A DNA stretch of 64,000 bases from NCBI GenBank assembly GCA_014378715.1, contig JACMNE010000056.1:1-64000 (forward strand), read 5' to 3'. The position numbers were made by a program, and so were the translations under genes. Positions within the stretch are counted from its first letter, which is position 1; every line of letters starts with the position of its first letter. This document shows positions 42,386 through 51,771 of this stretch, one piece after another. The DNA is from Microbacteriaceae bacterium. Its GTDB lineage: Bacteria > Actinomycetota > Actinomycetes > Actinomycetales > Microbacteriaceae. The notes beneath the pieces were generated by a model. That model saw only the letters and a list, made by a program, of their open reading frames with translations, was not told the origin of the DNA and did no database searches.

Positions 42386-44641
42386 GTGACCTCCACGATC
42401 GATGCGAAGTCGGACGACCGGCAGCCGAAGCCGGGCGAGACGATCGAGCTGTACACCGACCCGGCCAAGCCGCCCGTCGGACTCCGCCATCGGGCAAGGT
42501 GGACACCCCTCAAGATCGTCCTGTGGGTCGCCATCGCCCTGATCGGCGGCTTCGGCTGGTTCATGATCGCGATCGTCCGCGGCGACGAGGTCAACTCGGT
42601 CTGGTTCGTAGCTGCCTCCGTCGGCACCTTCCTCATCGGCTACCGCTTCTACTCGAAGTTCATCGAGCGCAAGCTGCTGAAGCCCGACGATCGGCGCGCC
42701 ACGCCCGCCGAGATCCTCAACAACGGCAGGGACTTCGAGCCCACCGACCGTCGGGTGCTCTTCGGCCACCACTTCGCCGCGATCGCCGGCGCCGGCCCGC
42801 TCATCGGTCCGGTGCTCGCCGCCCAGATGGGGTACCTGCCCGGCACGATGTGGATCATCTTCGGTGTCATCATCGCCGGCGCCGTTCAGGACTACCTGGT
42901 GCTCTTCTTCTCGATGCGCCGGCGCGGCCGCTCGCTCGGGCAGATGGCAAAGGACGAGCTGGGCCGGTTCGGCGGGGTCGCCGCGCTCGTCGCCACCCTC
43001 CTGATCATGTCGATCATCCTCGCGGTGCTCGCCCTCATCGTCGTCAACGCCCTCGCCGAAAGCCCCTGGGGCGTCTTCTCGATCGCGATGACGATCCCGA
43101 TCGCTCTGTTCATGGGGGTGTACCTGAGGTATCTGCGCCCGGGCCGCATCTCAGAGGTGTCGGTCATCGGAGTCGCGCTGCTCCTCCTCGCGATCATCGC
43201 GGGAGGATGGGTCGCCGAGACGAGCTGGGGCGTTGAGATCTTCACCCTCGACAAGGTCGCGCTCGCCTGGGCCCTGATCATCTACGGCTTCGTCGCCTCG
43301 GTGCTCCCGGTCTGGCTCCTGCTCGCCCCGCGCGACTACCTCTCCACCTTCATGAAGATCGGCACGATCATCCTGCTCGCGATCGGCATCATCATCGTGC
43401 AGCCCGTTGTGCAGATGCCGGCCATCACCGAGTTCGCCCTGAACGGCCAGGGACCGGTGTTCGCCGGGTCGCTCTTCCCCTTCCTCTTCATCACGATCGC
43501 CTGCGGGGCACTGAGCGGGTTCCACTCGTTGATCGCCTCTGGCACCACCCCGAAACTGATCGAGAAGGAGTCCCAGACGCGGGCCATCGGCTACGGCGGG
43601 ATGCTCATCGAGTCCTTTGTCGCGATCATGGCGCTGGTCGCCGCGATCACCCTCGACCGTGGGCTGTACTTCGCCATGAACGCCTCGGCCGCCCTCACCG
43701 GCGGGACCCCGGAGGGCGCAGCGGAGTTCATCAGCGGACTCGGGCCGCTCGGGGGCACCGGCATGACCGCCGCCGAGATCGCCCAGGCTGCGCGGGACGT
43801 GGGGGAGGCGTCGCTCGTCTCCCGCACCGGGGGTGCCCCGACCCTGGCCGTCGGCATCGCGAACATCCTCGGCGAGGTTTGGCAGGGGTCGGACCTCCGG
43901 GCGTTCTGGTACCACTTCGGCATCATGTTCGAGGCACTGTTCATCCTGACGACCGTGGACGCGGGAACCCGCGTCGCGCGATTCATGCTGAGCGACACCC
44001 TCGGCAATGTCAGCCAGAAGTTCCGCGACCCGTCGTGGCGCATCGGCGCGTGGATCTCCTCGATCATCGTCGTCGCCGCGTGGGGCAGCATCCTGCTCAT
44101 GGGCGTCACCGACCCCCTCGGTGGCATCAACACGCTGTTCCCGCTCTTCGGAATCGCGAACCAGCTCCTCGCCGCCATCGCCCTCGCCATCTGCGTGGCG
44201 ATCGTCTGCAAGAAGGGGCTGGTGAAGTGGGCCTGGATCCCCGGCATCCCTCTGGCGCTCGACGCGGTCGTGACTCTCACCGCCTCGTTCCAGAAGATCT
44301 TCTCGCCGATCCCCGGGCTGGGTTTCTGGGCCCAGAACGCCACCTACCGCGCCGCGCTCGATAACGGCGAGACCTCGCTCGGACCGGCCCAGACCGTCGA
44401 GGCGATGAACGCCGTGGTGCGCAACACCGCGATCCAGGGAACACTGTCGATCATTTTCGCCGTGCTCGTGGTCATCGTGATCGTCGTCGCGATCAGGGTG
44501 AGCATCAGGGCGGTGCGCGCTGGCGGGGAGGTCAGCACCGAGACCGATATTGTGCCCAGCGGCCTCTACGCACCCTCCAGCCTGCTCGCGACGAGGGAGG
44601 AGAAGGCCGTGCAGAAGCGCTGGGAGGCGGAGGTCACATGA
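42386..44641 (+). CDS. cstA: Carbon starvation protein CstA family transporter
   Basis: A 751-residue membrane protein with about 16-18 helices. CstA proteins take up pyruvate and have also been linked to peptides. Family blocks: KFIERKLLKPDDRRATPAEI, GHHFAAIAGAGPLIGPVLAA, MGYLPGTMWIIFGVIIAGAV and the central ITIACGALSGFHSLIASGTT. The start is GTG 42386, because AAAGGAG lies just upstream. The stop overlaps the ybdD-like ATG (ATGA), the standard cstA-ybdD pair. Confidence 0.94.
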   Translation: MTSTIDAKSDDRQPKPGETIELYTDPAKPPVGLRHRARWTPLKIVLWVAIALIGGFGWFMIAIVRGDEVNSVWFVAASVGTFLIGYRFYSKFIERKLLKPDDRRATPAEILNNGRDFEPTDRRVLFGHHFAAIAGAGPLIGPVLAAQMGYLPGTMWIIFGVIIAGAVQDYLVLFFSMRRRGRSLGQMAKDELGRFGGVAALVATLLIMSIILAVLALIVVNALAESPWGVFSIAMTIPIALFMGVYLRYLRPGRISEVSVIGVALLLLAIIAGGWVAETSWGVEIFTLDKVALAWALIIYGFVASVLPVWLLLAPRDYLSTFMKIGTIILLAIGIIIVQPVVQMPAITEFALNGQGPVFAGSLFPFLFITIACGALSGFHSLIASGTTPKLIEKESQTRAIGYGGMLIESFVAIMALVAAITLDRGLYFAMNASAALTGGTPEGAAEFISGLGPLGGTGMTAAEIAQAARDVGEASLVSRTGGAPTLAVGIANILGEVWQGSDLRAFWYHFGIMFEALFILTTVDAGTRVARFMLSDTLGNVSQKFRDPSWRIGAWISSIIVVAAWGSILLMGVTDPLGGINTLFPLFGIANQLLAAIALAICVAIVCKKGLVKWAWIPGIPLALDAVVTLTASFQKIFSPIPGLGFWAQNATYRAALDNGETSLGPAQTVEAMNAVVRNTAIQGTLSIIFAVLVVIVIVVAIRVSIRAVRAGGEVSTETDIVPSGLYAPSSLLATREEKAVQKRWEAEVT

Positions 44642-44832
44642 CCGCTCTGATCCTGAGGGCCGCGAAGGGGGTGCGCTGGTACGTGCGTGAACTGATGGGC
44701 GACTCGCGCTACGAACGGTATGTCGCCCACCTCTCCGCGACCCACCCCGGGGCCACCGTGCCTACGGAGCGGGAGTTCTGGCGGGAGCGCCACGCGATCG
44801 AGGAGCGCAACCCGACCTCGCGCTGCTGCTGA
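44638..44832 (+). CDS. YbdD/YjiX-family small protein (CstA partner)
   Basis: A 64-residue protein of the YbdD (DUF466) family: VRWYVRELMGDSRYERYVAH and PTEREFWRERHA. Members are encoded directly after cstA-type transporters and are probably needed for their activity. It is coupled to cstA by ATGA and ends with two cysteines (SRCC). Confidence 0.9.
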   Translation: MTALILRAAKGVRWYVRELMGDSRYERYVAHLSATHPGATVPTEREFWRERHAIEERNPTSRCC

Positions 44833-44854
44833 TCGCCTGAACCCCGAGCCGGGC

Positions 44855-45748
44855 TCAGGCGACGAACTCCAGCAGGTCGAGACCAAAGACGCGCATCGCC
44901 CCGTGCACGGCGAGCCGCGTGGCGAGCGAGGTGTCGGCGAACTGCACGGTGAGGGCGTAGGCGACCGCGGCGCGGGGACCGACCAGGATGCCCACCTCGC
45001 AGCGCACCCCCTGGTCGGAGCCGGTGATGTTGGTCAGGTGCAGCCCGTGGTCGGCCGTGCGGTGGGCGAGCGGGTCGAGACCGAAGCCGCTCGCGACGAG
45101 TGACAGGTCCGCTCCGCCGCCGAGCCAGTCGAGCACCCGGTCGCTCGTGGGGTGGTCGACGATCTGGCCGCGGCGCAGGGCCGTGATCAGCCAGGTGAGC
45201 TCGGCGGCCGACCCGACCGACAGCTGCGGGGCGTCGTCGGGCCCGCGGGTATCACGCACGCGGTCGAGCAGCGCGGTGCGGGCGAGCCCAAGCGCCTCGG
45301 CCCTGGCACGCACGGCGTCGAGTCCGACCTGGCGGAGCAGGGCATTGGTGGCGAGGTGGTCGCCGGTCGCCCCGACGAGCACCGCCAGGTCGACGACCGG
45401 CAGCGCCGGCGCCTGCAGATGCCGCCAGATGCCGGGTCCGCCGATCGCGTCGGGCTTGTCGACGATGCCGAACCCGGCCGCATCCCGCGCGCTGATCCGC
45501 GCGGACACCTCGATCAGCAGCAGCAGGGAGCCCACTCCCGCCGTCGGCAGCACGATGCGGTCGTCGATCGACACGACGGTGAGCCCCGAGCGCAGGTCGA
45601 CCACGTTCGCCGAGACCTGCGCCCCCGCGTAGGCGATCTCTCCGAGGGAGGCGAAGCCCGCCGCGAAGCTCTCGCCCCCCGCCCGCCCGGTGTGGCGACC
45701 GACCCGCGGGGTGCGGGTGCGGTCGCGCCGGCCCCTCGCCGGCGTCAC
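44855..45748 (-). CDS. Beta-lactamase-fold protein lacking the catalytic residues
   Basis: A 297-residue protein with the class A beta-lactamase/serine hydrolase architecture: a start like the family (VSANVVDLRSGLTVVSIDDR), the helix after the active-site position (VLPTAGVGSLLLLIEVSARI), LATNALLRQVGLDAVRARAE, and SVGSAAELTWLITALRRGQI. The nucleophile motif SxxK is replaced by AGVG, SDN by GDH, and I find no KTG (VRCEVGI stands there). No signal peptide is seen. It is therefore probably not a hydrolase and may bind a ligand or partner. GTG 45748 overlaps the stop of the M13 peptidase (GTGA), so the two are made together. Confidence 0.72.
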   Translation of the reverse strand: MTPARGRRDRTRTPRVGRHTGRAGGESFAAGFASLGEIAYAGAQVSANVVDLRSGLTVVSIDDRIVLPTAGVGSLLLLIEVSARISARDAAGFGIVDKPDAIGGPGIWRHLQAPALPVVDLAVLVGATGDHLATNALLRQVGLDAVRARAEALGLARTALLDRVRDTRGPDDAPQLSVGSAAELTWLITALRRGQIVDHPTSDRVLDWLGGGADLSLVASGFGLDPLAHRTADHGLHLTNITGSDQGVRCEVGILVGPRAAVAYALTVQFADTSLATRLAVHGAMRVFGLDLLEFVA

Positions 45749-47718
45749 CAGATCTGAACGCGCTGCTCGGGCGCCAGCCACAGGGCGTCCGATTCCGTCA
45801 CGCCGAAGGTGGTGTAGAACTCGTCGATGTTGCGCACGATCTGATTGCAGCGGAACTCGTTCGGGGAGTGCGGGTCGATCGTGAGCAGGCGGATGACCTC
45901 CTCGTCGCGTACCTTGATCTGCCAGGCCTGCGCCCAGGAGATGAAGAAGCGCTCGGCGCCGGTGAGTCCGTCGATCACGGGCGACTCGGCGCCATCGAGC
46001 GAGATGAGGTACGCCTTCCAGGCTATGCCGAGACCACCGAGGTCGCCGATGTTCTCGCCGATCGTGAGCGCCCCGTTGACGTGGTGGTCGGGCACCTGGG
46101 CCGGCGCGAGGGCGTTGTACTGCTCGATGAGTGAGGAGGTGAGCTTCTCGAACGCGGTGCGGTCGGACTCGGTCCACCAGTCGGTGAGCAGGCCGTCGCC
46201 GTCGAACTTGGCACCCTGGTCGTCGAAGCCGTGGCCGATCTCGTGCCCGATCACCGCGCCGATCGCGCCGTAGTTGGCCGCGTCGTCGCGCGCCTCGTCG
46301 AAGAAGGGGTACTGCAGGATCGCCGCGGGGAAGACGATCTCGTTGAAGCCGGGGTTGTAGTAGGCGTTGATCGTCTGCGGGGTCATGAACCACTCGTCGC
46401 GGTCGAGGGGAGCGCCGATCTTGCCCAGCTCGCGCTGGAACTCGAACTCGTTCGCGGACCGCACGTTGCCGAGCAGGTCTCCGGCGTCGACCTGCAGGGC
46501 CGAGTAGTCACGCCACTTCGCCGGGAAGCCGATCTTGGGCGTGAACTTGTCGAGTTTGTCGAGCGCGCGGAGCCGGGTGGCCTCGGTCATCCAGCCGAGC
46601 GAGGTGATGCTCGCCCGGTAGGCCTCGATGAGGTTGGCGACGAGCACGTCCATCTCACTCTTCGCGGTCGGCGAGAAGTGGCGGTCGACATAGGTGCGCC
46701 CGACGGCCTCGCCCAACGCGCCCTCGACGAGCGAGACGCCGCGCTTCCAGCGGACCCGCATCTCCGGGGTGCCGGTGAGGGTGCGGCCGTAGAAGTCGAA
46801 GTTGGCCTCGACGAAGTCGTCGGAGAGGTAGGCGGCGTTCGAGCGGATGACCTGCCACGCGAGCCAGTCCGTCCAGCTCTCGAGCCGGTCGGCCGTCAGT
46901 AGCCCGGCGACGTGTTCCACGAAGCTCGGCTCGCGCACCACGACCTCGGCGAGCGCGCCCTCCGGCACGTCCACCGCGTCGAGCCATACGTCGAGGTCGA
47001 TGCCTGCGGCGAGCGCCTGCGCTCCCGACCAGGGCAGCAGGTTGTAGGTGGCCTCGCTGTCGCGGGTGCGCACGTTGTCCCAATGGCCGGCCGCGATGTC
47101 GGTCTCGAGCGCGACGACCCGCGCGGCACGCTCGGCCGCATCGGGGCGCCCCGGCTCGGCGAGCGCGAACATCCGCTCGACGAAGGCGCCGTACTTGACC
47201 CGCACCTCGGCGAAGGAATCCTCGCGATAGTAGGACTCGTCAGGCAGGCCGAGGCCGCCCTGCTCGACGAAGACAAGGTAGCGGTCGGGCTGGCCCGGGT
47301 CGTTGTCGACGAAGAGGTGCAGGAAACCCGAGATGCCCTTGCGTTCGAGGCGCCCGAGCCTCTCCAGCAGCGAGCGGATGTCGGTGGCACCGGCCACCTC
47401 GGCCAGGAGCGGCGCGAGCGGCGCGGCGCCGAGCGCGTTGACGCGGTCGTTGTCCATGAAGCTCGCATAGAGGTCGCCGTACTTGCGCTCCTCGCTGCCG
47501 GGCTCGGCGGACTGCGACTCGATGATGATGTCCTGCACGGCCTTCTCGGCCGCCTCGGCGAGCAGGTAGAAGGAGCCGTAGCGGGCCTTGTCCGAGGGGA
47601 TCTCTGTGCGCGCGGCCCATTTGCCGTTCACATGGCGGAAGAGGTCGTCTCCCGGACGGGTCGCGGCATCGAGCTCCGCGAGGTCGATTCCGGACGTGGG
47701 CTGGTTGTCGGCGCTCAT
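45745..47718 (-). CDS. pepO: M13 family zinc metallopeptidase (PepO/neprilysin-like)
   Basis: A 657-residue zinc endopeptidase. The HExxH site is in AVIGHEIGHGFDDQGAKFD (about 495); ENIGDLGGLGIAWKAY carries the third zinc ligand; NAYYNPGFNEIVFPAAILQ is the substrate-binding block. There is no signal peptide or membrane helix, so it is likely cytoplasmic, as other actinobacterial members are. ATG 47718 follows TAGGCT by eight bases (leaderless). The coupled downstream gene is the inactive beta-lactamase-like protein. Confidence 0.94.
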   Translation of the reverse strand: MSADNQPTSGIDLAELDAATRPGDDLFRHVNGKWAARTEIPSDKARYGSFYLLAEAAEKAVQDIIIESQSAEPGSEERKYGDLYASFMDNDRVNALGAAPLAPLLAEVAGATDIRSLLERLGRLERKGISGFLHLFVDNDPGQPDRYLVFVEQGGLGLPDESYYREDSFAEVRVKYGAFVERMFALAEPGRPDAAERAARVVALETDIAAGHWDNVRTRDSEATYNLLPWSGAQALAAGIDLDVWLDAVDVPEGALAEVVVREPSFVEHVAGLLTADRLESWTDWLAWQVIRSNAAYLSDDFVEANFDFYGRTLTGTPEMRVRWKRGVSLVEGALGEAVGRTYVDRHFSPTAKSEMDVLVANLIEAYRASITSLGWMTEATRLRALDKLDKFTPKIGFPAKWRDYSALQVDAGDLLGNVRSANEFEFQRELGKIGAPLDRDEWFMTPQTINAYYNPGFNEIVFPAAILQYPFFDEARDDAANYGAIGAVIGHEIGHGFDDQGAKFDGDGLLTDWWTESDRTAFEKLTSSLIEQYNALAPAQVPDHHVNGALTIGENIGDLGGLGIAWKAYLISLDGAESPVIDGLTGAERFFISWAQAWQIKVRDEEVIRLLTIDPHSPNEFRCNQIVRNIDEFYTTFGVTESDALWLAPEQRVQIW

Positions 47719-47726
47719 GGTCCCCC

Positions 47727-47732
47727 AGCCTA
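47727..47732 (-). promoter_or_regulatory. -10 box for pepO
   Basis: On the minus strand TAGGCT is followed by eight bases and ATG 47718, a leaderless arrangement. The divergent MATE gene's box lies 34 bp away. Confidence 0.5.
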
Positions 47733-47766
47733 GGCCTCACCCCCGACACGGGGCCGGGAAGCGCAC

Positions 47767-47772
47767 TACCGT
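47767..47772 (+). promoter_or_regulatory. -10 box for the MATE gene
   Basis: TACCGT is followed by six bases and ATG 47779, indicating a leaderless transcript. Confidence 0.5.
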
Positions 47773-47778
47773 AGGCGG

Positions 47779-49107
47779 ATGGGGAGATTCGCGGTCCGGC
47801 CGCTCGATCGGGAGATCTTCCGCCTGGCCATCCCAGCGCTCGGCGCCCTTGTGGCCGAGCCGCTGTTCCTGCTCACCGACACCGCGCTCGTCGGCCACCT
47901 CGGGGCCGTGCCGCTCGCGGCCCTCGGCATCGCCGGGGTGATCCTGCAGACGGCCGTCGGCCTGCTCGTGTTCCTCGCCTACGCGACGACGCCCGCCGTG
48001 GCCAGGCGCCTCGGCTCCGGCGACCTGCCCGGCGCGATCAGGGCCGGCATCGACGGCCTCTGGCTCGCGATCGCCGTCGGCGTCGTGCTCGTCGGCGGCG
48101 GGCTGGCCGGCGGCGGGGCGCTCGTCCGGTTGTTCGGTGCCCCGGCGGATGTCGCGGAGGCCGCCACGACCTACCTGCTCATCTCGGTCTGGGGGCTGCC
48201 AGCGATGCTAGTGGTGCTCGCCGCAACGGGCCTCCTGCGCGGGCTGCAGGACACCCGCACCCCGCTTGTGGTCGCCGTGCTCGGCTTCGTCGCGAACGCC
48301 CTGCTCAACACCCTGTTCATCTACGGCTTCGGCTGGGGCATCGCCGGCTCGGCCGTGGGCACCGTGGTCGCCCAGTGGGGCATGGCAACGGTGTACCTCG
48401 TGATCGCGGTACGCGCGGCGCGGGCGAACGGCACCACTCTGCGACCGGGGCTCTCCGGCGTCGCCGGGGCAGCGTCGTCCGGCCTGTGGCTGCTGCTGCG
48501 CACGGCGTCGCTGCGCGTCGCGCTGCTCGGCACCGTGGTGGTCGCGACCGGGCTCGGCGTGACGGAGCTCGCCACCCTGCAGATCGCGCTCACCCTGTTC
48601 TCGGCGATCGCCTTCGCCCTCGACGCGCTCGCGATCGCCGGCCAGGCGATGATCGGCCACGCGCTGGGGGCGGCGGACGTTCCGAGGGTGGTCGCGGTCA
48701 CCCGCCGGCTCATCCTGTTCGGGGTGGTCGGTGGCGTGGGCCTCGGGGCCGTGCTGGCGCTCGTCGCCCCCCTGCTCGGCGGGGTGTTCACGGGGGACGC
48801 CGACATCCGCTCTGCCCTGACACCTGTCGTCATCGTGATGGCGCTGGGGATCCCGGTCGCGGGATACGTCTTTGTGCTCGACGGGGTGCTGATCGGCGCG
48901 GGCGACGCCAGGTACCTGGCGATCACCGGGATCGTGAACCTCGCGGTGTACGTGCCGCTGCTCGCGGTTGCCACCTCCGCAGGAGGCATCGTGGCCCTCT
49001 GGACGGCGTTCGGGTTCGGCTACATCGGCGCCAGGGCGGTCACGCTCGGGCTGCGGGCGCGGGGCACCGCATGGATCGTGACGGGCGCGGAACGTACCGC
49101 CCGGTAG
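47779..49107 (+). CDS. MATE-family efflux transporter (DinF-like)
   Basis: A 442-residue multidrug/toxin extrusion protein with 12 helices. The N-terminal block IFRLAIPALGALVAEPLFLL with DTALVGHLGAVPLAALGIA is diagnostic of the DinF branch; LLRGLQDTRTPLVVAVLGFV and IAGQAMIGHALGAADV are further matches. It probably exports a cationic or redox-active compound by ion antiport; the substrate is unknown. Its start is fixed by TACCGT six bases upstream. The next gene encodes an MFS transporter 9 bp later. Confidence 0.92.
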   Translation: MGRFAVRPLDREIFRLAIPALGALVAEPLFLLTDTALVGHLGAVPLAALGIAGVILQTAVGLLVFLAYATTPAVARRLGSGDLPGAIRAGIDGLWLAIAVGVVLVGGGLAGGGALVRLFGAPADVAEAATTYLLISVWGLPAMLVVLAATGLLRGLQDTRTPLVVAVLGFVANALLNTLFIYGFGWGIAGSAVGTVVAQWGMATVYLVIAVRAARANGTTLRPGLSGVAGAASSGLWLLLRTASLRVALLGTVVVATGLGVTELATLQIALTLFSAIAFALDALAIAGQAMIGHALGAADVPRVVAVTRRLILFGVVGGVGLGAVLALVAPLLGGVFTGDADIRSALTPVVIVMALGIPVAGYVFVLDGVLIGAGDARYLAITGIVNLAVYVPLLAVATSAGGIVALWTAFGFGYIGARAVTLGLRARGTAWIVTGAERTAR

Positions 49108-49110
49108 CGT
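49105..49110 (+). promoter_or_regulatory. -10 box for the MFS gene
   Basis: TAGCGT overlaps the MATE stop codon and is followed by six bases and ATG 49117 (leaderless). Confidence 0.5.
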
Positions 49111-49116
49111 TGTCGC

Positions 49117-50334
49117 ATGACGAACTCCGTGCTGCACTCGCGCGCCCAGTTGAGCGCCTGGCGCAACTCCCTGTTCGTGGTCTTCGCCCTCTGCGGGGCG
49201 GGCCTGGCGAGCTGGGCGGCGCGGGTTCCCGCCGTCGCCGCCTCCCTCGACCTGACCTCCGCGGATGTCGGGCTCCTGCTGTTCGGCATCGCGGCCGGCT
49301 CGATCGTGGGGCTGCTCCTGTCGAGCCACCTCATCGCGATGTTCGGCGCCAGGAACGTCATCCGCTTCGCGCTGGTGATCGGCCCGGTGGGGCTCGTGGT
49401 CGCCGCGGTCGGGGCGAGTGTGGTGACGAGCTTCGGGGTCGCATTCACCGGGCTCGCGATCGTCGGTGCGGCGCTCGGCGCCTGCGACGTCTCAATGAAC
49501 GTCTCGGGGGCGGCCAACGAGCGCGCGATCGGCCGCAACATCATGCCGATCTACCACGCGTTCTTCAGCATCGGCACGATCGTGGGCGCGGGGCTCGCCG
49601 CGATCGCGGAGCACTTCGAGATCCCGCTCGAGTACCACCTCGGCGCGATCGGCGCCCTCACCGTGCTGGCTTCGATCGTGGTCGTGCGGTTCCTGCTGCC
49701 CGAGACCGTGATCGAGCCGGAGGAGGCGGAGCCAGGACCCGCGGACACCTGGCGCACCCGGCTGTCGATCTGGCGCGACCCGCGCACGATCTTCATCGGG
49801 CTCATCGTGCTCGGCATGGCGTTCACCGAGGGCTCGGCGAACGACTGGCTCGCCTACGCGATGGTCGAGGGGCACAACACCGATAAGCCGACCGGCGCGC
49901 TCGTCTTCGGGGTCTTCGTCACCGCCATGACCATCGGCCGACTCGGCGGCGTGAGGCTGCTCGACCGCTTCGGGCGTGTTCCCGTGCTGCGGGTCTCGGC
50001 CGCGCTCGCCTTCACCGGGCTCCTGGTGCTCATCTTCGTCCCCATCGTCTGGCTCGCCGTCGTGGGGGTCGTGCTCTGGGGCCTCGGAGCCGCTCTCGGC
50101 TTCCCGGTCGGGATGTCCGCCGCCGCGGACGACCCCCGCACCGCCGCCGCCCGGGTCAGCGCGGTCGCCACGATCGGCTATGTCGCGTTCCTCGTCGGCC
50201 CCCCGGTGATCGGATTCCTCGGCGAGCACGTCGGAATCCTCAACGCACTGCTGCTGGTGCTGGTGCTGGTCGCCCTCGCCGGCGCACTGTCGCAGTCCGC
50301 GCGGGAGCCCCGCGGCACGAAGGTAGGGTCGTAG
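49117..50334 (+). CDS. MFS transporter
   Basis: A 405-residue major facilitator protein with 12 helices, of the YbjJ/FucP-like exporter group: [20 protein letters not shown], then [20 protein letters not shown] and [21 protein letters not shown] loop [15 protein letters not shown] lies between helices 8 and 9. The substrate is not evident. The stop at 50332-50334 lies inside the promoter of nucS. Confidence 0.88.
   Translation: MTNSVLHSRAQLSAWRNSLFVVFALCGAGLASWAARVPAVAASLDLTSADVGLLLFGIAAGSIVGLLLSSHLIAMFGARNVIRFALVIGPVGLVVAAVGASVVTSFGVAFTGLAIVGAALGACDVSMNVSGAANERAIGRNIMPIYHAFFSIGTIVGAGLAAIAEHFEIPLEYHLGAIGALTVLASIVVVRFLLPETVIEPEEAEPGPADTWRTRLSIWRDPRTIFIGLIVLGMAFTEGSANDWLAYAMVEGHNTDKPTGALVFGVFVTAMTIGRLGGVRLLDRFGRVPVLRVSAALAFTGLLVLIFVPIVWLAVVGVVLWGLGAALGFPVGMSAAADDPRTAAARVSAVATIGYVAFLVGPPVIGFLGEHVGILNALLLVLVLVALAGALSQSAREPRGTKVGS
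50324..50329 (+). promoter_or_regulatory. -10 box for nucS
   Basis: TAGGGT is followed by seven bases and ATG 50337. It lies within the last codons of the MFS gene. Confidence 0.5.
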
Positions 50335-50336
50335 GA

Positions 50337-51032
50337 ATGCGTCTCGTCATTGCCCGGTGCTCCGTGGACTACGCCGGTCGGCTCAGCGCCCACCTGCCCC
50401 TCGCCACCCGCCTCCTCCTGCTCAAGGCCGACGGCAGCGTGCTCGTCCACAGCGACTCGCTGAGCTACAAACCGCTCAACTGGATGAGCCCGCCGTGCAC
50501 CATCACCTTCCCCGAGGTCGTGGCCGAGGCCCTCGAGGTCGGCGTCACCGAGACGTGGAAGGTCACCCAGGCGAAGACCTCCGACCTGCTCGTCATCTCG
50601 ATCCACGAGATCCTGCACGACTCGGCGCACGAGCTCGGCATCGACCCCGGCCTGCAGAAGGACGGCGTCGAGGCGCACCTGCAGAAGCTGCTCGCCGAGC
50701 AGATCGACGTGCTCGGCGACGGCTACCGGCTGGTGCGGCGCGAGTACATGACGGCGATCGGGCCGGTCGACATCCTCGCGACGGACGCGACCGGAGCCTC
50801 GGTGGCGATCGAGATCAAGCGCCGCGGCGACATCGACGGCGTGGAGCAGCTGACCCGTTACCTTGAGCTGATGAATCGCGATCCGCGCCTGGCGCCGGTC
50901 GCCGGGGTCTTCGCAGCCCAGGAGATCAAACCGCAGGCCCGCACGTTGGCGCTGGACCGCGGCATCCGCTGTGTCACGCTCGACTACGACGCGATGCGCG
51001 GCCTCGACGACAGCGACTCCCGCCTGTTCTGA
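50337..51032 (+). CDS. nucS: Mismatch-specific endonuclease NucS (EndoMS)
   Basis: A 231-residue nuclease of the non-canonical mismatch repair system that replaces MutS/MutL in most actinobacteria. N-terminal dimer domain [20 protein letters not shown]; active-site D-E-K in GPVDILATD and [20 protein letters not shown]; the C-terminus DSRLF fits a beta-clamp-binding tail. It cuts both strands at G/T, G/G and T/T mismatches in studied homologues. The start follows TAGGGT by seven bases. Confidence 0.95.
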   Translation: MRLVIARCSVDYAGRLSAHLPLATRLLLLKADGSVLVHSDSLSYKPLNWMSPPCTITFPEVVAEALEVGVTETWKVTQAKTSDLLVISIHEILHDSAHELGIDPGLQKDGVEAHLQKLLAEQIDVLGDGYRLVRREYMTAIGPVDILATDATGASVAIEIKRRGDIDGVEQLTRYLELMNRDPRLAPVAGVFAAQEIKPQARTLALDRGIRCVTLDYDAMRGLDDSDSRLF

Positions 51033-51090
51033 GGTTGGGTCCGCGTCCAGCGACCAACAGCGGCGTCGCGTCGCGTTCATTCGCGCCACC

Positions 51091-51096
51091 TAAGCT
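51091..51096 (+). promoter_or_regulatory. -10 box for the HAD gene
   Basis: TAAGCT is followed by eight bases and ATG 51105 (leaderless spacing). Confidence 0.45.
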
Positions 51097-51104
51097 GGCC
51101 ACAA

Positions 51105-51764
51105 ATGACGAATCCCCCGTGGACCTGCATCCTCTTCGACCTTGACGGCACGATCACCGACTCGGCGCCCGGTATCACCTCGAGCCTCGCCTGGATGTTC
51201 GAGCGTCTGGGCCTGCCTGTCCCCGGCACGGCCGAGCTCCTCGCCTACGTCGGCCCGCCCCTGCTCGACTCGTTCCGCGACTTCGCTGGCTTCGACGAGA
51301 AGGAGTCCTGGGACGCCCTCAACCTCTACCGCACCCACTACCTCGACCGCGGCCTCTACGACAGCACCGTCTACCACGGCATCCCCGAGGTGCTCGCGGC
51401 TGTCGCGGCGAGCAGCCTGCCCATGAGCCTCGCCACGTCCAAGCCGGAGACCCCCGCGAACCTCATCCTCACCCACTTCGACCTCGCCAGGCACTTCGAC
51501 GTGATCGCTGGGGCCTCCGATGACGAGTCCCGGAGCGCGAAAGCGGATGTCGTCGCCGACGCCCTCCGACGTCTCGAGCACGCCGGAGCCGACATCTCCC
51601 GCCCGGTGCTGGTCGGCGACCGGGAGCACGACGTGGAGGGTGCCGCCGCGAACGGGGTTCCGACCATCTTCGTCGAGTGGGGCTACGGGGCCGAGCACGA
51701 GAAGGCCGGATCGCACTCGGTCGCGCGCACGGCCGGCGAGCTGCCAGGGCTGCTACTGGGCTGA
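51105..51764 (+). CDS. HAD-superfamily phosphatase (phosphoglycolate phosphatase-like)
   Basis: A 219-residue haloacid dehalogenase-type hydrolase. Motif I is FDLDGTITDSAPG; the cap begins LAWMFERLGLPVPG; motif II SLATSKPETPAN; motif IV LVGDREHDVEGAAANG. The sequence resembles the Gph/PPase group that hydrolyses phosphoglycolate or nucleoside monophosphates; the substrate is not certain. TAAGCT eight bases before ATG supports the start. Confidence 0.88.
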   Translation: MTNPPWTCILFDLDGTITDSAPGITSSLAWMFERLGLPVPGTAELLAYVGPPLLDSFRDFAGFDEKESWDALNLYRTHYLDRGLYDSTVYHGIPEVLAAVAASSLPMSLATSKPETPANLILTHFDLARHFDVIAGASDDESRSAKADVVADALRRLEHAGADISRPVLVGDREHDVEGAAANGVPTIFVEWGYGAEHEKAGSHSVARTAGELPGLLLG

Positions 51765-51771
51765 ACCGCGC

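Noticed and set aside
45749-46393. Upstream extension of the beta-lactamase-like frame
   Set aside because: It reads through the M13 peptidase gene out of frame; the GTGA overlap at 45745-45748 gives a natural start.
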